Notes: generated by a model from the sequence alone, not told the origin. 64,000 nucleotides of DNA from an uncultured Sutterella sp. (GCA_900542195.1 UQNA01000005.1:8300-72299); one strand, 5' to 3'; shown: positions 33,853-42,975, numbered from the stretch's first letter. Made by a program: numbers and translations.

Positions 33853-34206
33853 ATGCGCATTGCAGGTGTCTGCCATATCACTGTGGATGGCAAAAGTCTG
33901 GATATTTCCGGCGGAATGACAATTCCGCTCTCCACGTCCACAAAAGAAACCATTGTGTCGACAAACGGATCGGTCCACTTCAAGGAAACGCCGATCGCCC
34001 CGTTCATTGACGGAACCTACCTGGTTACGCCGGACTTCCCGATTGAGGATCTGGACACCATGACGGAGGGCACGATCGTGGCCGAACTGGCCAACGGCAA
34101 GACTTACACGCTCTCCGACGCATGGGTCGAAGGAGAGATGGACTTTGAAAGCGACGGCGGATCGGTGGGCATTAAGTTTGTCGGTCGGTCCGGGAGATGG
34201 TCATGA
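33853..34206 (+). CDS. Tail tube protein (Mu gpM-like)
   Basis: 117 residues. RIAGVCHITVDGKSLDISGG at the start and strand-rich sequence to the end are the hallmark of the Mu gpM tube family. Follows the sheath as usual in contractile tails. Overlaps the chaperone gene by 10 bases. Confidence 0.92.
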   Translation: MRIAGVCHITVDGKSLDISGGMTIPLSTSTKETIVSTNGSVHFKETPIAPFIDGTYLVTPDFPIEDLDTMTEGTIVAELANGKTYTLSDAWVEGEMDFESDGGSVGIKFVGRSGRWS

Positions 34207-34669
34207 GAGAAGAAGTCTACGAATTAGAAGATCCGGTTGATGTTTCCGGAAACAAAGTCTCAATCGTCCGACTTAAACGTCCGGACTTCGATTTGATCTG
34301 TGAGCTTGGGCTTCCTGCAGATTGCTCGAGCCAGCAGGAGCAGCTCAAACTCCTTCGCGAGTACGTCATCCGGCTCTCGGGTCTGCCGAAAGAAACTGTG
34401 GGCCGTTTTGGTGTTGCCGACTCGATGGAGCTGGTCTCGAAGGTGGGAAGTTTTTTTACACGCTCGGACTCAGCGACAAGAAAACGGCCGTAAAGCTGTT
34501 CTACAACACGGCGCGTTTTTGGGGCGAGCGTCCGACGGAGCTTGCTCGGGAGCCTTTTTCACGAGTTATCGAACTTGCGAAAGAGGCTCTTCGCATTATT
34601 GAGGAAGAAAAATCATGGCAGGAAAAGAATACAGCCTCAAGGCGATCCTATCCGCGACGGACCGGATAA
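34197..34669 (+). CDS. Tail assembly chaperone with -1 frameshift (Mu gp41/gp42-like)
   Basis: The upstream frame (34197-34493, 98 residues) starts MREEVYELEDPVDVSGNKVS and resembles Mu gp41. At 34451-34457 the codons AGT TTT TTT ACA contain a perfect T-TTT-TTT slippery heptamer. A -1 slip continues as YTLGLSDKKTAVKLFYNTAR to 34669, giving a fusion of about 157 residues. Mu-like and lambda-like phages make the same pair of products for tail length control. The extended form overlaps the tape measure start by 55 bases. Confidence 0.88.
34451..34457 (+). promoter_or_regulatory. -1 ribosomal frameshift slippery site
   Basis: T TTT TTT in the frame X-XXY-YYZ of the chaperone gene. The -1 frame is open over 70 codons beyond it, and the zero frame ends at 34493, as expected for a programmed site. 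Confidence 0.85.
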
Positions 34670-36165
34670 GTCCGGTATTAAAGAAGGTTGACTCCAATAT
34701 CGGCAAAGTCGGCCGCTCTTTTTCTTCTTTTGCTAAGGCCTCCGTCTCGCTTGCCTCCAAGCTCGCCCTTCCCCTTACGGCGCTCGGCGGTGTCGGAGGT
34801 TTCAGTCTGAAGGCTGCGGTCGATAAGTTCACCTCTTTAGGAGACTCTATCGATAAAGCCAGTAAAAGAGCGGGGGTCGGTGTCGAATCTCTGCAGAAGT
34901 TGCGTTACGCAGCAGGCCTCGGAGGGATGTCTGCTGACCAAATGGATCAGGCCTTAAGTAAGCTCACGGACAACATGGGCAAAGCTGCCAGAGGCGAAAA
35001 CAAGAATCTGGCAGCTATCTTCAAGCGCCTCGGTATTTCTCTGAAAGACTCTAAAGGTCAGATAAGGGATGCGGCCGATGTCATGCGAAATTTGGCTCAG
35101 GCCGTCAAAAACAATGAGTCTCCGGCTGTCCGGATGCGCATCTTGACGGCAGCCTTCGGTGAGGAACTGTCTAAACGGATGATTCCCGTACTCGAAGGCG
35201 GAGCAAAAAGCCTGGATGACATGGGCGAACAGGCTTCCAAGCTTGGTTTAGTGATGGACCAGGACATGGTCGCAAAGTCCGCTCATCTGACAGATACGCT
35301 GAGCACCTTTTCTCAAGTTGTCGACGGTGTCAGCGCTCAAGTCGGAGCTGCTTTGGCGCCGACGATTGAAGGCATTGTGATTCGGATGCAGGATTGGCTT
35401 GTGGCCAATAAAGATCTGATCGCGCAAAGACTGGACGGCCTCTTTGAGAAGGTCTCCAAGGCAATTGCCGAAGTTGATTTTGAAAAGGTTGTCGACGGCG
35501 TCTTTGATTTCATTGACGGAGTCATGGAGTTTGTCGATTCGGTCGGCGGCTGGGAAAACATCATCAAGGGCTTTGGCGCCCTTCTGGGCGTTTCTTTAGT
35601 CGGTGATCTCCTGAGCGTCGGAAAAGAACTCTACGGCGTCGGAGCAGCAGTGACTGCAGCCTTCGGGCCTTGGGGACTTCTGGCCGGTGCGGCGATCGGA
35701 GCCGGCATTGCGATTTGGAAGAATTGGGATGAAATCTTGGCCAAATTTGATGCCTCCTTCCCGAATCTCTCTAAAGCCCTTTCGGATATTCCCGGGAACT
35801 TTACAAGAGGCTGGGATGACGCGACCAAACAAATTAAGGAACTTTGGGACGGTCTGGTTAAGCGCTGGGAGAGCGTTAAGAACACGCTTTCTTGGGGCAA
35901 CATCAAAGGCAACCTGAGGGAGATGGTCGGTCTGTCAAGGACGGAAGCGCCGGAGCCTGCGGCTACACCGACGCTTAATGCTTCAGATATTGCTGCGATT
36001 AGCCAAAGAACTCAGAATCCGCAGGCAAGCGAAGTTGATAACCGTTTGGAAGTCACGCTTAAGCTGCCTCAAGGTTTTTCCGCAGCAGTGGATAAGGTCG
36101 ATTCCAACGGCGGCTCGATGCGTGCGACCACTCAGAACTACTCTTTTATAGGGGTTGATCAATGA
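34615..36165 (+). CDS. Tail tape measure protein
   Basis: 516 residues, short for a tape measure. SLKAILSATDRISPVLKKVD and repeated Ala/Lys helices at the N-terminus, a hydrophobic Gly/Ala region (AAVTAAFGPWGLLAGAAIGA) near 350 and a C-terminal Thr/Asn-rich part. Sets tail length; the short size suggests a short tail of perhaps 70-80 nm by the usual 1.5 angstrom per residue rule (inference). Confidence 0.92.
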   Translation: MAGKEYSLKAILSATDRISPVLKKVDSNIGKVGRSFSSFAKASVSLASKLALPLTALGGVGGFSLKAAVDKFTSLGDSIDKASKRAGVGVESLQKLRYAAGLGGMSADQMDQALSKLTDNMGKAARGENKNLAAIFKRLGISLKDSKGQIRDAADVMRNLAQAVKNNESPAVRMRILTAAFGEELSKRMIPVLEGGAKSLDDMGEQASKLGLVMDQDMVAKSAHLTDTLSTFSQVVDGVSAQVGAALAPTIEGIVIRMQDWLVANKDLIAQRLDGLFEKVSKAIAEVDFEKVVDGVFDFIDGVMEFVDSVGGWENIIKGFGALLGVSLVGDLLSVGKELYGVGAAVTAAFGPWGLLAGAAIGAGIAIWKNWDEILAKFDASFPNLSKALSDIPGNFTRGWDDATKQIKELWDGLVKRWESVKNTLSWGNIKGNLREMVGLSRTEAPEPAATPTLNASDIAAISQRTQNPQASEVDNRLEVTLKLPQGFSAAVDKVDSNGGSMRATTQNYSFIGVDQ

Positions 36166-37385
36166 ATGCACCTCAATTGAGACGGGCGTCCTTCCGTGGA
36201 GTTCCCTTTGAGGTGACCTCCTCTAATCTCTCGATTGGAAGACGTACTCAGACCTTTGAGTATCCTCAGAGGGACGATCCTTTTACGGAGGATATGGGGC
36301 GCTCTAAGCGCACGATCCGAATTACGGCTTTTGTCGTCGGATACGACTACATCGCCCGGATGAAGCGGTTGATTGCGGCCTGCGAAAAGCCCGGCAGCGG
36401 ACGTCTGATCCATCCGTGGCTGGGGTCGATGGAGGTTACGCCGACGGACCTTTCCGCTCCGGTTTTTGAATCGAACCGTATAGCTTCCGTTTCTCTGACT
36501 TTTGTCGAGAGCGGAAAGCTGCAGTATCCGAATGCTCTTTTGGACGTCGGAGCAAAGTGCCTTTCTGCAGCTCAGCTGCTTGTAAATGCTGAGTTCGATG
36601 AGTTTGTGAAAACCTTTGATCTGACCGGAGCCCAGGATTTTGTGAAAGAAGCCGTGGGGCTGGATCTGCAGGGGATTCTTAACAGCGAAACCGTTCAATC
36701 GGTTTGCGACGCCTTTGACCTGGCCGATGAGCTCGCGACACTCTCGCATGATGTCATTACATTAGCTGAAGGCGGCGCTGATGCTCTATTTAACCGGGTT
36801 TTGGACACTTACGGACTGCAGAGATTTGCGTCTACCGTCCACGCGTGGACGGATGTCTCTCACCGCTTCCGTTCCTTGACTCAGAGCTCAGAGCTAAACA
36901 GCGCGAAGCCTCAGGCAGTTGCATCCAGGACGACTTCCGAACGGATCGAAAAAGCCAATGCTGCAGGCCAGGCTATGATCAGGGGACTGTCTGTGGCCAA
37001 CATGGTTGTTGCAGCGTCCGAAATCGGGACAAGCAACGATAGGCTGGATGCTTCAACACCGGTGCAGACAGCACCCTATGATGACTTAATCGCCGTAAGG
37101 AACGAAATTCTGGAAGCGATTGATGAAGAATCCTTAAAAGTCTCCTCTGATTCGATTTATGAAGCGTTGTGTGAGTCTCGATCTGCAGTCTATGAGGCAA
37201 TTACGCAAAGAGCAGAGAATCAGGCGCGCCTGGTCAGCTTTAAGCCGTCTTCAGTGCAGCCGGCCTTAGTGCTGGCTTATGACTATTACGGCGATGCATC
37301 CAGAGAAGCGGAAATTGTCGGAAGAAACAAGATCCGGCATTCCGGCTTTGTTCCGGCGGTTGAATTGAAACTTTTGAATGAATGA
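36162..37385 (+). CDS. Mu gpN-like baseplate/DNA circularization protein
   Basis: 407 residues. LRRASFRGVPFEVTSSNLSI followed by RRTQTFEYPQRDDPFTEDMG and RTIRITAFVVGYDYIARMKR is the N-terminal domain of the Mu gpN family. It would be a baseplate hub component. Overlaps the tape measure stop by 4 bases. Confidence 0.93.
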   Translation: MNAPQLRRASFRGVPFEVTSSNLSIGRRTQTFEYPQRDDPFTEDMGRSKRTIRITAFVVGYDYIARMKRLIAACEKPGSGRLIHPWLGSMEVTPTDLSAPVFESNRIASVSLTFVESGKLQYPNALLDVGAKCLSAAQLLVNAEFDEFVKTFDLTGAQDFVKEAVGLDLQGILNSETVQSVCDAFDLADELATLSHDVITLAEGGADALFNRVLDTYGLQRFASTVHAWTDVSHRFRSLTQSSELNSAKPQAVASRTTSERIEKANAAGQAMIRGLSVANMVVAASEIGTSNDRLDASTPVQTAPYDDLIAVRNEILEAIDEESLKVSSDSIYEALCESRSAVYEAITQRAENQARLVSFKPSSVQPALVLAYDYYGDASREAEIVGRNKIRHSGFVPAVELKLLNE

Positions 37386-37392
37386 GGCGGTG

Positions 37393-37548
37393 ATGAAGAT
37401 CAATTGGAATAACTGGATCGTCATTCAGATTTCGGCGTTTGTGCTTTTTCTGCTGATAGGTGCTCCGGCAATAATGTTTTGGGAGCCTCTCTTGAGGGCA
37501 GTATTGCACTGGACAGTGTTTCAACTGTTCGGAATAGCACTACCTTAA
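37393..37548 (+). CDS. 51-residue membrane protein between baseplate genes
   Basis: Starts MKINWNNWIVIQISAFVLFL with GAGGCGG upstream and has one strong hydrophobic helix, ending LFGIALP. Its last 128 bases lie opposite the 3' part of the leftward gene at 37421-37831, so one or both may be genuine. Function unknown. Confidence 0.45.
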   Translation: MKINWNNWIVIQISAFVLFLLIGAPAIMFWEPLLRAVLHWTVFQLFGIALP

Positions 37549-37831
37549 AGTCTTGGGCAAACACTCCTAATAGGAATCCTCCGAAAAGACTGACGATGGC
37601 TATTTTCCAGGCTGTTCTGGAAGAAGCTCTGCTGAGCTCTTGGGCTAATTGTTCCGTACTTTTTTGAAAATCTTTCCGGATAAGGTCGATACCGTTGAGC
37701 AGGTCTTCCCGGTTCTTATCCAGAAGGTATTCCGGATAAGCTGCCATGAATTCCAAGCGTTTTTGTTTTGCTTCGGATAGCTTTTTGTAGCTCTCAATGA
37801 TGTCCTTGGGGATTTCCGGAGGATTGGTCAT
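37421..37831 (-). CDS. Leftward membrane-anchored protein inside the tail module (moron-like)
   Basis: 136 residues from the ATG at 37831 (AGGTTAAAT upstream). A helical, charged N-terminal half (IPKDIIESYKKLSEAKQKRL) is followed by one membrane helix (AWKIAIVSLFGGFLLGVFAQ) and a charged tail. It is the only leftward gene within the late operon, between N and P, so it was probably added later and may be expressed in the lysogen. A role in superinfection exclusion is possible but unproven. Confidence 0.55.
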   Translation of the reverse strand: MTNPPEIPKDIIESYKKLSEAKQKRLEFMAAYPEYLLDKNREDLLNGIDLIRKDFQKSTEQLAQELSRASSRTAWKIAIVSLFGGFLLGVFAQDFKVVLFRTVETLSSAILPSREAPKTLLPEHLSAEKAQTPKSE

Positions 37832-37840
37832 ATTTAACCT

Positions 37841-38941
37841 ATGCAAGTTAATTCCAAATCAAATAATACGGTAACGCTTTACGTTAACGGCCGAAAGTAT
37901 GAAAACTGGCTGAATGTCAGCATTACCTGCGCGCTGCAGACGCTGGCGAGAACTTTCACGGTTTCGGCCACCCGCGATAAAGAGGATTTGACGCTGGGAG
38001 TGAAGCCCGGAGACAGCGTTCAGGTTTTTATCGGTGAAGATCGCGTGCTCACAGGGTACATAACGAAGCGCGAGGTTTCGTACAACGCTTCCGGATCTTC
38101 TATCAGGATTTCAGGCGCCAGTAAAACGGTTGATCTGCAGGACTGCTGCATGCCGATGGAGTATCCGGTTTCGTATAAAAATCAAACGAATCTTCAGAAC
38201 TTGCAGTCGGTTTGTCGGGCTTATGACATTAAGGTTGTGGACCAAGTAGGTGCAGTGGATCGCAGAAACCTGGAGTTTACGAGAACCGAGAAGCTCGGAA
38301 GTGCCATTCAGAACTACCTTCGCAAAAACGGGCTGCTGCTTACTGACAACGAATATGGAGATTTGGTAATTGCGGAAGCAGGCTCCGGAGGTGCTTGCGA
38401 AGACGCAATTCAGTTGGGTGTTAACGTTCTCGAAGGTTCACATTCCGCAGATTACTCAAAACTTTACAGTGAGTATGTGACGCTGGGGCAAGCGGCTAAC
38501 GTACTGAGCGAACTTCCCGTTTCTTCTAACCAGTTAAAGGCTGAGGCGACGGATTCAAGCGCGACACGCCGCCGTTGTTTGGTTCAGTTGGAGAGTGGAA
38601 ACGCTTCCTCAGAAATTCTGAAAAAACGAGTTGGTGTCTTACAAAGTGTCAGCAGCGGAGAATCTGAGTTCCTTTCTTACACTGTTCAGGGCTGGAGGCA
38701 AAGCAGCGGAAATCTCTGGAAGGTAAATTGCTTAGTAAAAGTTTCGGACGATTTGCTGAACATTAACTCCAATACGTCATGGGTAACTTCGGAAGTTTCT
38801 TATTCTTTGAGCCGTTCCGGAACGACGTGTTCTCTTAAGTTGAAAAAGCCGTTTTGTTACACACTGATGAGAGAGCCGGATGCGAAGAAGATTAAAATTG
38901 AAGACGAAGAAATAAAGAAAGACAGCGGGAGAATTCCATGA
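37841..38941 (+). CDS. Baseplate hub protein (Mu gpP-like, gpD family)
   Basis: 366 residues. NNTVTLYVNGRKYENWLNVS, TFTVSATRDKED, GDSVQVFIGEDRVLTGYITK are hallmarks of Mu gpP/late control D hub proteins. It forms the hub that carries the spike. Overlaps the following exported protein gene by 4 bases (ATGA). Confidence 0.93.
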   Translation: MQVNSKSNNTVTLYVNGRKYENWLNVSITCALQTLARTFTVSATRDKEDLTLGVKPGDSVQVFIGEDRVLTGYITKREVSYNASGSSIRISGASKTVDLQDCCMPMEYPVSYKNQTNLQNLQSVCRAYDIKVVDQVGAVDRRNLEFTRTEKLGSAIQNYLRKNGLLLTDNEYGDLVIAEAGSGGACEDAIQLGVNVLEGSHSADYSKLYSEYVTLGQAANVLSELPVSSNQLKAEATDSSATRRRCLVQLESGNASSEILKKRVGVLQSVSSGESEFLSYTVQGWRQSSGNLWKVNCLVKVSDDLLNINSNTSWVTSEVSYSLSRSGTTCSLKLKKPFCYTLMREPDAKKIKIEDEEIKKDSGRIP

Positions 38942-39243
38942 ACAAAATCTGCTTCTTAACAATCGCTTTGAGTTTCTTCCTATCTTCACCGGTAATGGCC
39001 GGACTGAAGTGTGACCGCCTCCCAAATGGAGACGCTGCCAACTGTGTTTGGATTGACGGCTATCGTGATCCGATGACGGTCATTACAACTCCGCCCGCTT
39101 CTCCGGCCGTTCAGAAAAAACAACGTCAGGCCGAATTTGAAGAAGCCCTTCAAAGGGAAGTCGATCACAGAATGTTTACCGAGAATATTTCTTCAGCTCA
39201 GGCTATTGAGGACATTCTGGCCGGACGTCCGCGCCGCAAGTAA
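38938..39243 (+). CDS. Exported small protein within baseplate genes
   Basis: 101 residues with a clear signal peptide (MNKICFLTIALSFFLSSPVM, cleavage after VMA). The mature part has two Cys residues (KCDRLPNGDAANCVW) and a helical tail. Translationally coupled to gpP. Export is unusual for a gene in the baseplate operon; it may act in the periplasm during lysis or on the lysogen. No family recognised. Confidence 0.7.
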   Translation: MNKICFLTIALSFFLSSPVMAGLKCDRLPNGDAANCVWIDGYRDPMTVITTPPASPAVQKKQRQAEFEEALQREVDHRMFTENISSAQAIEDILAGRPRRK

Positions 39244-39264
39244 ATAAAAAAATCTTTAGAAACC

Positions 39265-39291
39265 ACCCGTCGCTATGGCGGGTTTATTTTT
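39265..39291 (+). terminator. Weak terminator after the exported protein gene
   Basis: ACCCG and CGGGT stem around TCGCTATGG, followed by TTATTTTT. It could reduce transcription into the rest of the baseplate genes. Confidence 0.5.
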
Positions 39292-39302
39292 GCCTAAAAA
39301 CT

Positions 39303-39839
39303 ATGAATTTGGTTACTGCGCTCATCAATAGAGCCGTTGTCGGCGCTAAGAATGGAGCTCGTAAGCTCCGAACGCTCCAGATCGAGCTTCTGGATGGCGA
39401 TGTCCGGCAGCCCGTTGAGCATTTTGAGCCCTATGGATTCACGTCCGAACCGCTGCAGGATGCTGAAGCTTTGGCCGTATCTTTGGGCGGAGATCGTGAC
39501 CATACGATTGCGGTGATAGTCACTGACAGACGGTACCGGCCTGTCAATCTAAAAGACGGAGAGGTTGTCGTCTTTGATGACTTGGGCCGAAAAGTTTTTC
39601 TCTCCAGGGACGGGATAAAAGTTGAAGGAGTAAATAGCCCGGTGACGGTTAAAACAACGGCGTCTGTCCTAGTGGACGCGCCGCTGACAAAATGCACCGG
39701 CAATTTGGAAGTAGGCGGAAACATCGTGGCCGCAGGCGAGATCCAAGACAAAGGAGGTGCTTATTCAATGTCCGGGATGCGAGGAACTTACAACAGTCAC
39801 ACGCATAACGGAGGGCCTTCTCCGGATCAAAAGATGTAA
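39303..39839 (+). CDS. Baseplate spike/assembly protein (Mu gp45, gpV-like)
   Basis: 178 residues. N-terminal OB-like part (NRAVVGAKNGARKLRTLQIE, VEHFEPYGFTSEPL) and C-terminal strand-rich spike with MRGTYNSHTHNGGPSPDQKM. The HTHNG-type end is typical of metal-binding spike tips in Mu gp45 family proteins. Confidence 0.92.
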   Translation: MNLVTALINRAVVGAKNGARKLRTLQIELLDGDVRQPVEHFEPYGFTSEPLQDAEALAVSLGGDRDHTIAVIVTDRRYRPVNLKDGEVVVFDDLGRKVFLSRDGIKVEGVNSPVTVKTTASVLVDAPLTKCTGNLEVGGNIVAAGEIQDKGGAYSMSGMRGTYNSHTHNGGPSPDQKM

Positions 39840-39869
39840 TCGCAGCGAATTTTTAATTGGTAGAGATCG

Positions 39870-40283
39870 ATGCAGTTTTATCTAAATGGTGCTGAGGCGA
39901 CCCTAACCGATTTCGCAAGGGATGACTTGGCAAGGGCTGTGGTGAACAGCCTTTTTTCATGGGCGCGAGCAGAAGAAGATGACGAAAGACCGAGTGAATC
40001 CAAGATGGGCTGGTGGGCGGATTCTTACTCCGATGAAGGAGATAAGTTCGGCTCCCGTCTGTGGCTGCTGATGCGCTCCAGTCGTACTTCTGAAGATATT
40101 GCTTTAGCTGAAGAGTACGCATTGGAGGCCCTGCAGTGGATGCTGGATGACAACATTGCAGCGGAAATTAAAGCAGCCGCTGAGCTCGATAGCTTTGAGC
40201 GCCTAAATCTTCAGATTGAAATTGTTCGTCCTGACGGGAAGAGCTTAACAGCTCGTTTCGCGGATGTTTGGAGCGAATTATGA
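39870..40283 (+). CDS. Baseplate protein (Mu gp46, GP46 family)
   Basis: 137 residues. RDDLARAVVNSLFSWARAEE, MGWWADSYSDEGDKFGSRLW and AEEYALEALQWMLDD are typical of gp46, a gpW-like wedge component. Overlaps baseplate J by 4 bases. Confidence 0.93.
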   Translation: MQFYLNGAEATLTDFARDDLARAVVNSLFSWARAEEDDERPSESKMGWWADSYSDEGDKFGSRLWLLMRSSRTSEDIALAEEYALEALQWMLDDNIAAEIKAAAELDSFERLNLQIEIVRPDGKSLTARFADVWSEL

Positions 40284-41320
40284 GTTTTGAAAGACCGACG
40301 CTGAAGGAAATTATTGACCGATTGGACGGCGAAACACAGAGCCGCCTGTCGGTTCCTCAGTTAAGACGATCAAACGCCAAAGTTTTTGATCGCGTTTTAG
40401 CCGGCGCAGCCCATTCGTTGTACGGATACATCAGTTATCTGAATAGACAGCAGTTCTTCGATACTGCAGAAAGTGAGTATCTGGATCGGTGGGCATCGAT
40501 TTACGGATTGCTGAGAAAGAAGGCAACGAGAGCGTCTGGGACAGTTACGTTTAGTTTTTCCGCTGATTTGGTAAACGTGCCTGTCGGTACGATCCTTCAG
40601 TCCGATGACGGTGTCCAGTACCAAACGACCGGGGCAGTTGCCTCAGACGGAAAAGCTGCCGTGGAAGCATTAAATGACGGTGTTATTGGAAATCAGCAGG
40701 ACGGTGATGTTCTGACACTGGTTTCTCCGATTATTGGCGTTTTCAGCGAAGTCGAAATTATTAAGCTCGGAGGCGGCTCGGAAGCTGAAAGTGATGACAG
40801 CCTGAGGGCGCGTCTCTTAAGCAGAGTTCGCGAGACTCCTTGCGGCGGCACCTCTTCGGACTACGTTCAATGGGCGCTCGAAGTTCCTGGCGTCACCAGA
40901 GCGTGGTGCTTTCCTCAGGAAAAAGGTGAAGGGACTGTTACGGTCCGTTTTGTTTGTGACGGTTATGAAAACATTGTTCCGGACAAAGCAATGCTGGATA
41001 AAGTTTTTGCCCACATTGACGGGTTAAGACCTGTGACAGCTCACCTTTATGTTTACGCGCCTGAGATTAAACCGGTCAACATCAAAATATCCGGACTTCT
41101 TCCTGATGACGCCGAAGTTAGAGCGGCAGTTCAACAGGAACTTCGAGATCTGTTTGCTCGTGAGGGCGCTCCGGGACAGCGAATTTATCTTTCTCATATC
41201 CGGGCGGCAATCAGTGCCGCATTAGGAGAAGAAGATCATACAGTTGTTCTGCCGACGTCCGATCCGATTCCGGATAGCAATAACGAGTTGTTGTCGCTAG
41301 GAGAAATCACATGGCAGTAA
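40280..41320 (+). CDS. Baseplate J-like protein (Mu gp47)
   Basis: 346 residues from the ATG at 40280 that overlaps the gp46 stop. SFERPTLKEIIDRLDGETQS, the middle GTILQSDDGVQYQT, TPCGGTSSDYVQWALEVPGV and DGLRPVTAHLYVYAPEIKPV are hallmark stretches of gpJ/gp47. Wedge component of the baseplate. Confidence 0.95.
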   Translation: MSFERPTLKEIIDRLDGETQSRLSVPQLRRSNAKVFDRVLAGAAHSLYGYISYLNRQQFFDTAESEYLDRWASIYGLLRKKATRASGTVTFSFSADLVNVPVGTILQSDDGVQYQTTGAVASDGKAAVEALNDGVIGNQQDGDVLTLVSPIIGVFSEVEIIKLGGGSEAESDDSLRARLLSRVRETPCGGTSSDYVQWALEVPGVTRAWCFPQEKGEGTVTVRFVCDGYENIVPDKAMLDKVFAHIDGLRPVTAHLYVYAPEIKPVNIKISGLLPDDAEVRAAVQQELRDLFAREGAPGQRIYLSHIRAAISAALGEEDHTVVLPTSDPIPDSNNELLSLGEITWQ

Positions 41321-41949
41321 CCGCTCATGAATATGTGGGTATGCTCAAGGAACTCCTCCCTCCCGGTCCCGCTTGGCCGAGAGGCGATTCAACCAGTTTG
41401 TACGCAATGATGTTTGAAGTATGGGGCACAGAGCTGGCCAGGATTGATTCCCGGGCAAACGCGCTGATTAAGGAGGCTGATCCTCGCTTTGCCATCGAGA
41501 CATTTCCGGAGTGGTTGGCCGAATGGGGACTGCCCGATGAGTGTCTCAAACTTTGGGGTGCCACTGACATGCCAACCCTACGAAGGCTTTTGCTTTGGAA
41601 GATGACAACCGTCGGAGCACAAAACAAGCAGTTCTTTATCGATCTGGCAGCGATGTTTGGCTACAGCATCGTGATCGATGAGTTTTTCCAATACAACGTG
41701 ATGAGCCATGTCAACGATGTTTTAGCCGGAGAGAGTTGGCCCCACACTTGGCGCGTCAATGTCTTAGGCGGATCAAACAACACACTTCAATGGCACTTAG
41801 TGACTGGCGAAGTAAAGGAGCCTCTGGCTTGGTGGGGAGACTCCGTGCTTGAGTGTTTGATTAGACGGTACGCACCTGCCCACACGAAACTTTATTTCGG
41901 ATATTGGAATCAGGAGAATTTAGAAAATGGACAGAGTTTACGGAGCTAG
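41311..41949 (+). CDS. Baseplate/tail fibre connector (Mu gp48, DUF2313)
   Basis: 212 residues. YVGMLKELLPPGPAWPRGDS near the start and FPEWLAEWGLPDECLKLWGA are the signature of DUF2313/YmfQ proteins that link baseplate and tail fibres. Overlaps both neighbours. Confidence 0.93.
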   Translation: MAVTAHEYVGMLKELLPPGPAWPRGDSTSLYAMMFEVWGTELARIDSRANALIKEADPRFAIETFPEWLAEWGLPDECLKLWGATDMPTLRRLLLWKMTTVGAQNKQFFIDLAAMFGYSIVIDEFFQYNVMSHVNDVLAGESWPHTWRVNVLGGSNNTLQWHLVTGEVKEPLAWWGDSVLECLIRRYAPAHTKLYFGYWNQENLENGQSLRS

Positions 41950-42688
41950 GGTCGTTCAAGTGGAGCCCAGCTTTGCAGCGGATGCTCCCTCAGGATACCC
42001 GACCGACGGGTCCAGCAGCGGCGGCCAATTGGCGACGGTACCGACAGCTCCTTGGTACAACGCAGTTACCGAGGAAATTAGAAACGCGATCGTCGGAGGC
42101 GGAATAGACCCGGAGAGGAACACCTTAAACCAGCTTGATCGAAGTATTGAAGCAAGACTGGCCGCATTGGAAGAAAAGCTGACCGGTATGATAAATGCTG
42201 TATCTGGGAAAGTAGATAAGTTTGAAACCTTTCCTCCTGGATTCATTATTTACACAGGCAATTTTATTAACAGTCCCGTCTGGCTTCTTTGTGATGGTCG
42301 TGCCGTGAGCCGCTCTGCTTATTCAGCTCTGTTTGCTGCCATCGGCACAACTTGGGGTGCTGGCAATGGAAGTACGACGTTTAATGTTCCGTATCTATTA
42401 GACAGAGTGCTTTGGGGCTCTAACGTGCGCCCGGGAGAATACATTGACTCAGGCGCTCCGGGAATTTCCGGTGTAATCGGCGACTTCAACGCCTATGACA
42501 ACGACACCAGCATGGTGTCAGGCGCCTTCTGGAGAACGTATACACGCAATAATCAGGGCTCCAAATCGGGTTCCCACGACCAGCACTTTAAGGTGGAATT
42601 TAACGCGAACCGCTGCTCTCCTGTCTATGGACGAACCGGGCATATCCAGCCGCCGGCGAGCCGAGCACCTGTGTACATCCATATTTAA
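41927..42688 (+). CDS. Tail fibre protein with tail-collar domain
   Basis: 253 residues. N-terminal GYPTDGSSSGGQLATVPTAP and WYNAVTEEIRNAIVGGGIDP give the attachment part; the C-terminal FPPGFIIYTG, WLLCDGRAVSRSAYSALFAA and IGTTWGAGNGSTTFNVPYLL give a phage tail-collar domain. It likely forms the receptor-binding fibre. The N-terminus is paralogous to that of the protein at 42976. Confidence 0.88.
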   Translation: MDRVYGARVVQVEPSFAADAPSGYPTDGSSSGGQLATVPTAPWYNAVTEEIRNAIVGGGIDPERNTLNQLDRSIEARLAALEEKLTGMINAVSGKVDKFETFPPGFIIYTGNFINSPVWLLCDGRAVSRSAYSALFAAIGTTWGAGNGSTTFNVPYLLDRVLWGSNVRPGEYIDSGAPGISGVIGDFNAYDNDTSMVSGAFWRTYTRNNQGSKSGSHDQHFKVEFNANRCSPVYGRTGHIQPPASRAPVYIHI

Positions 42689-42689
42689 C

Positions 42690-42762
42690 TAGCTCCGAAA
42701 GGGGCTTTTTAATGCCCCAAAAAACAAACCGCCAAGAGACGCGACCTCAAGGCGGTTTTATT
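42690..42762 (+). terminator. Two tandem terminators after the first tail fibre gene
   Basis: AGCTCC-GAAA-GGGGCT then T5 (42690-42711), and ACCGCC pairing with GGCGGT (42728-42756) followed by TTTATTT. The fibre genes beyond may be transcribed from their own promoter. Confidence 0.7.
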
Positions 42763-42788
42763 TCGACCTGAATGAGCAGGCAGAAATC

Positions 42789-42971
42789 ATGAAAGTTATT
42801 TTAACAAAACATCTTTGGAAATTCTTTATGTTTTTGTTTTCAAAAGAAACTCCGCTAAATATGCAGGGTGTGATGGCTTCCTGGGGTTGTGCGCTCCTTG
42901 TTCTGGCCGGCGCTGTCGGGTTTGCCTGCTTTTTAGGCATCTCCTTATATAAATATTTCATTGGAGTATGA
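42789..42971 (+). CDS. Small membrane protein in the fibre region
   Basis: 60 residues with one long hydrophobic helix (SWGCALLVLAGAVGFACFLG). The ATG follows a weak GGCAGAAATC. Its stop overlaps the start region of the next fibre gene. Function unknown; it could be a lysis-related or modification-related small protein. Confidence 0.55.
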   Translation: MKVILTKHLWKFFMFLFSKETPLNMQGVMASWGCALLVLAGAVGFACFLGISLYKYFIGV

Positions 42972-42975
42972 AGTT

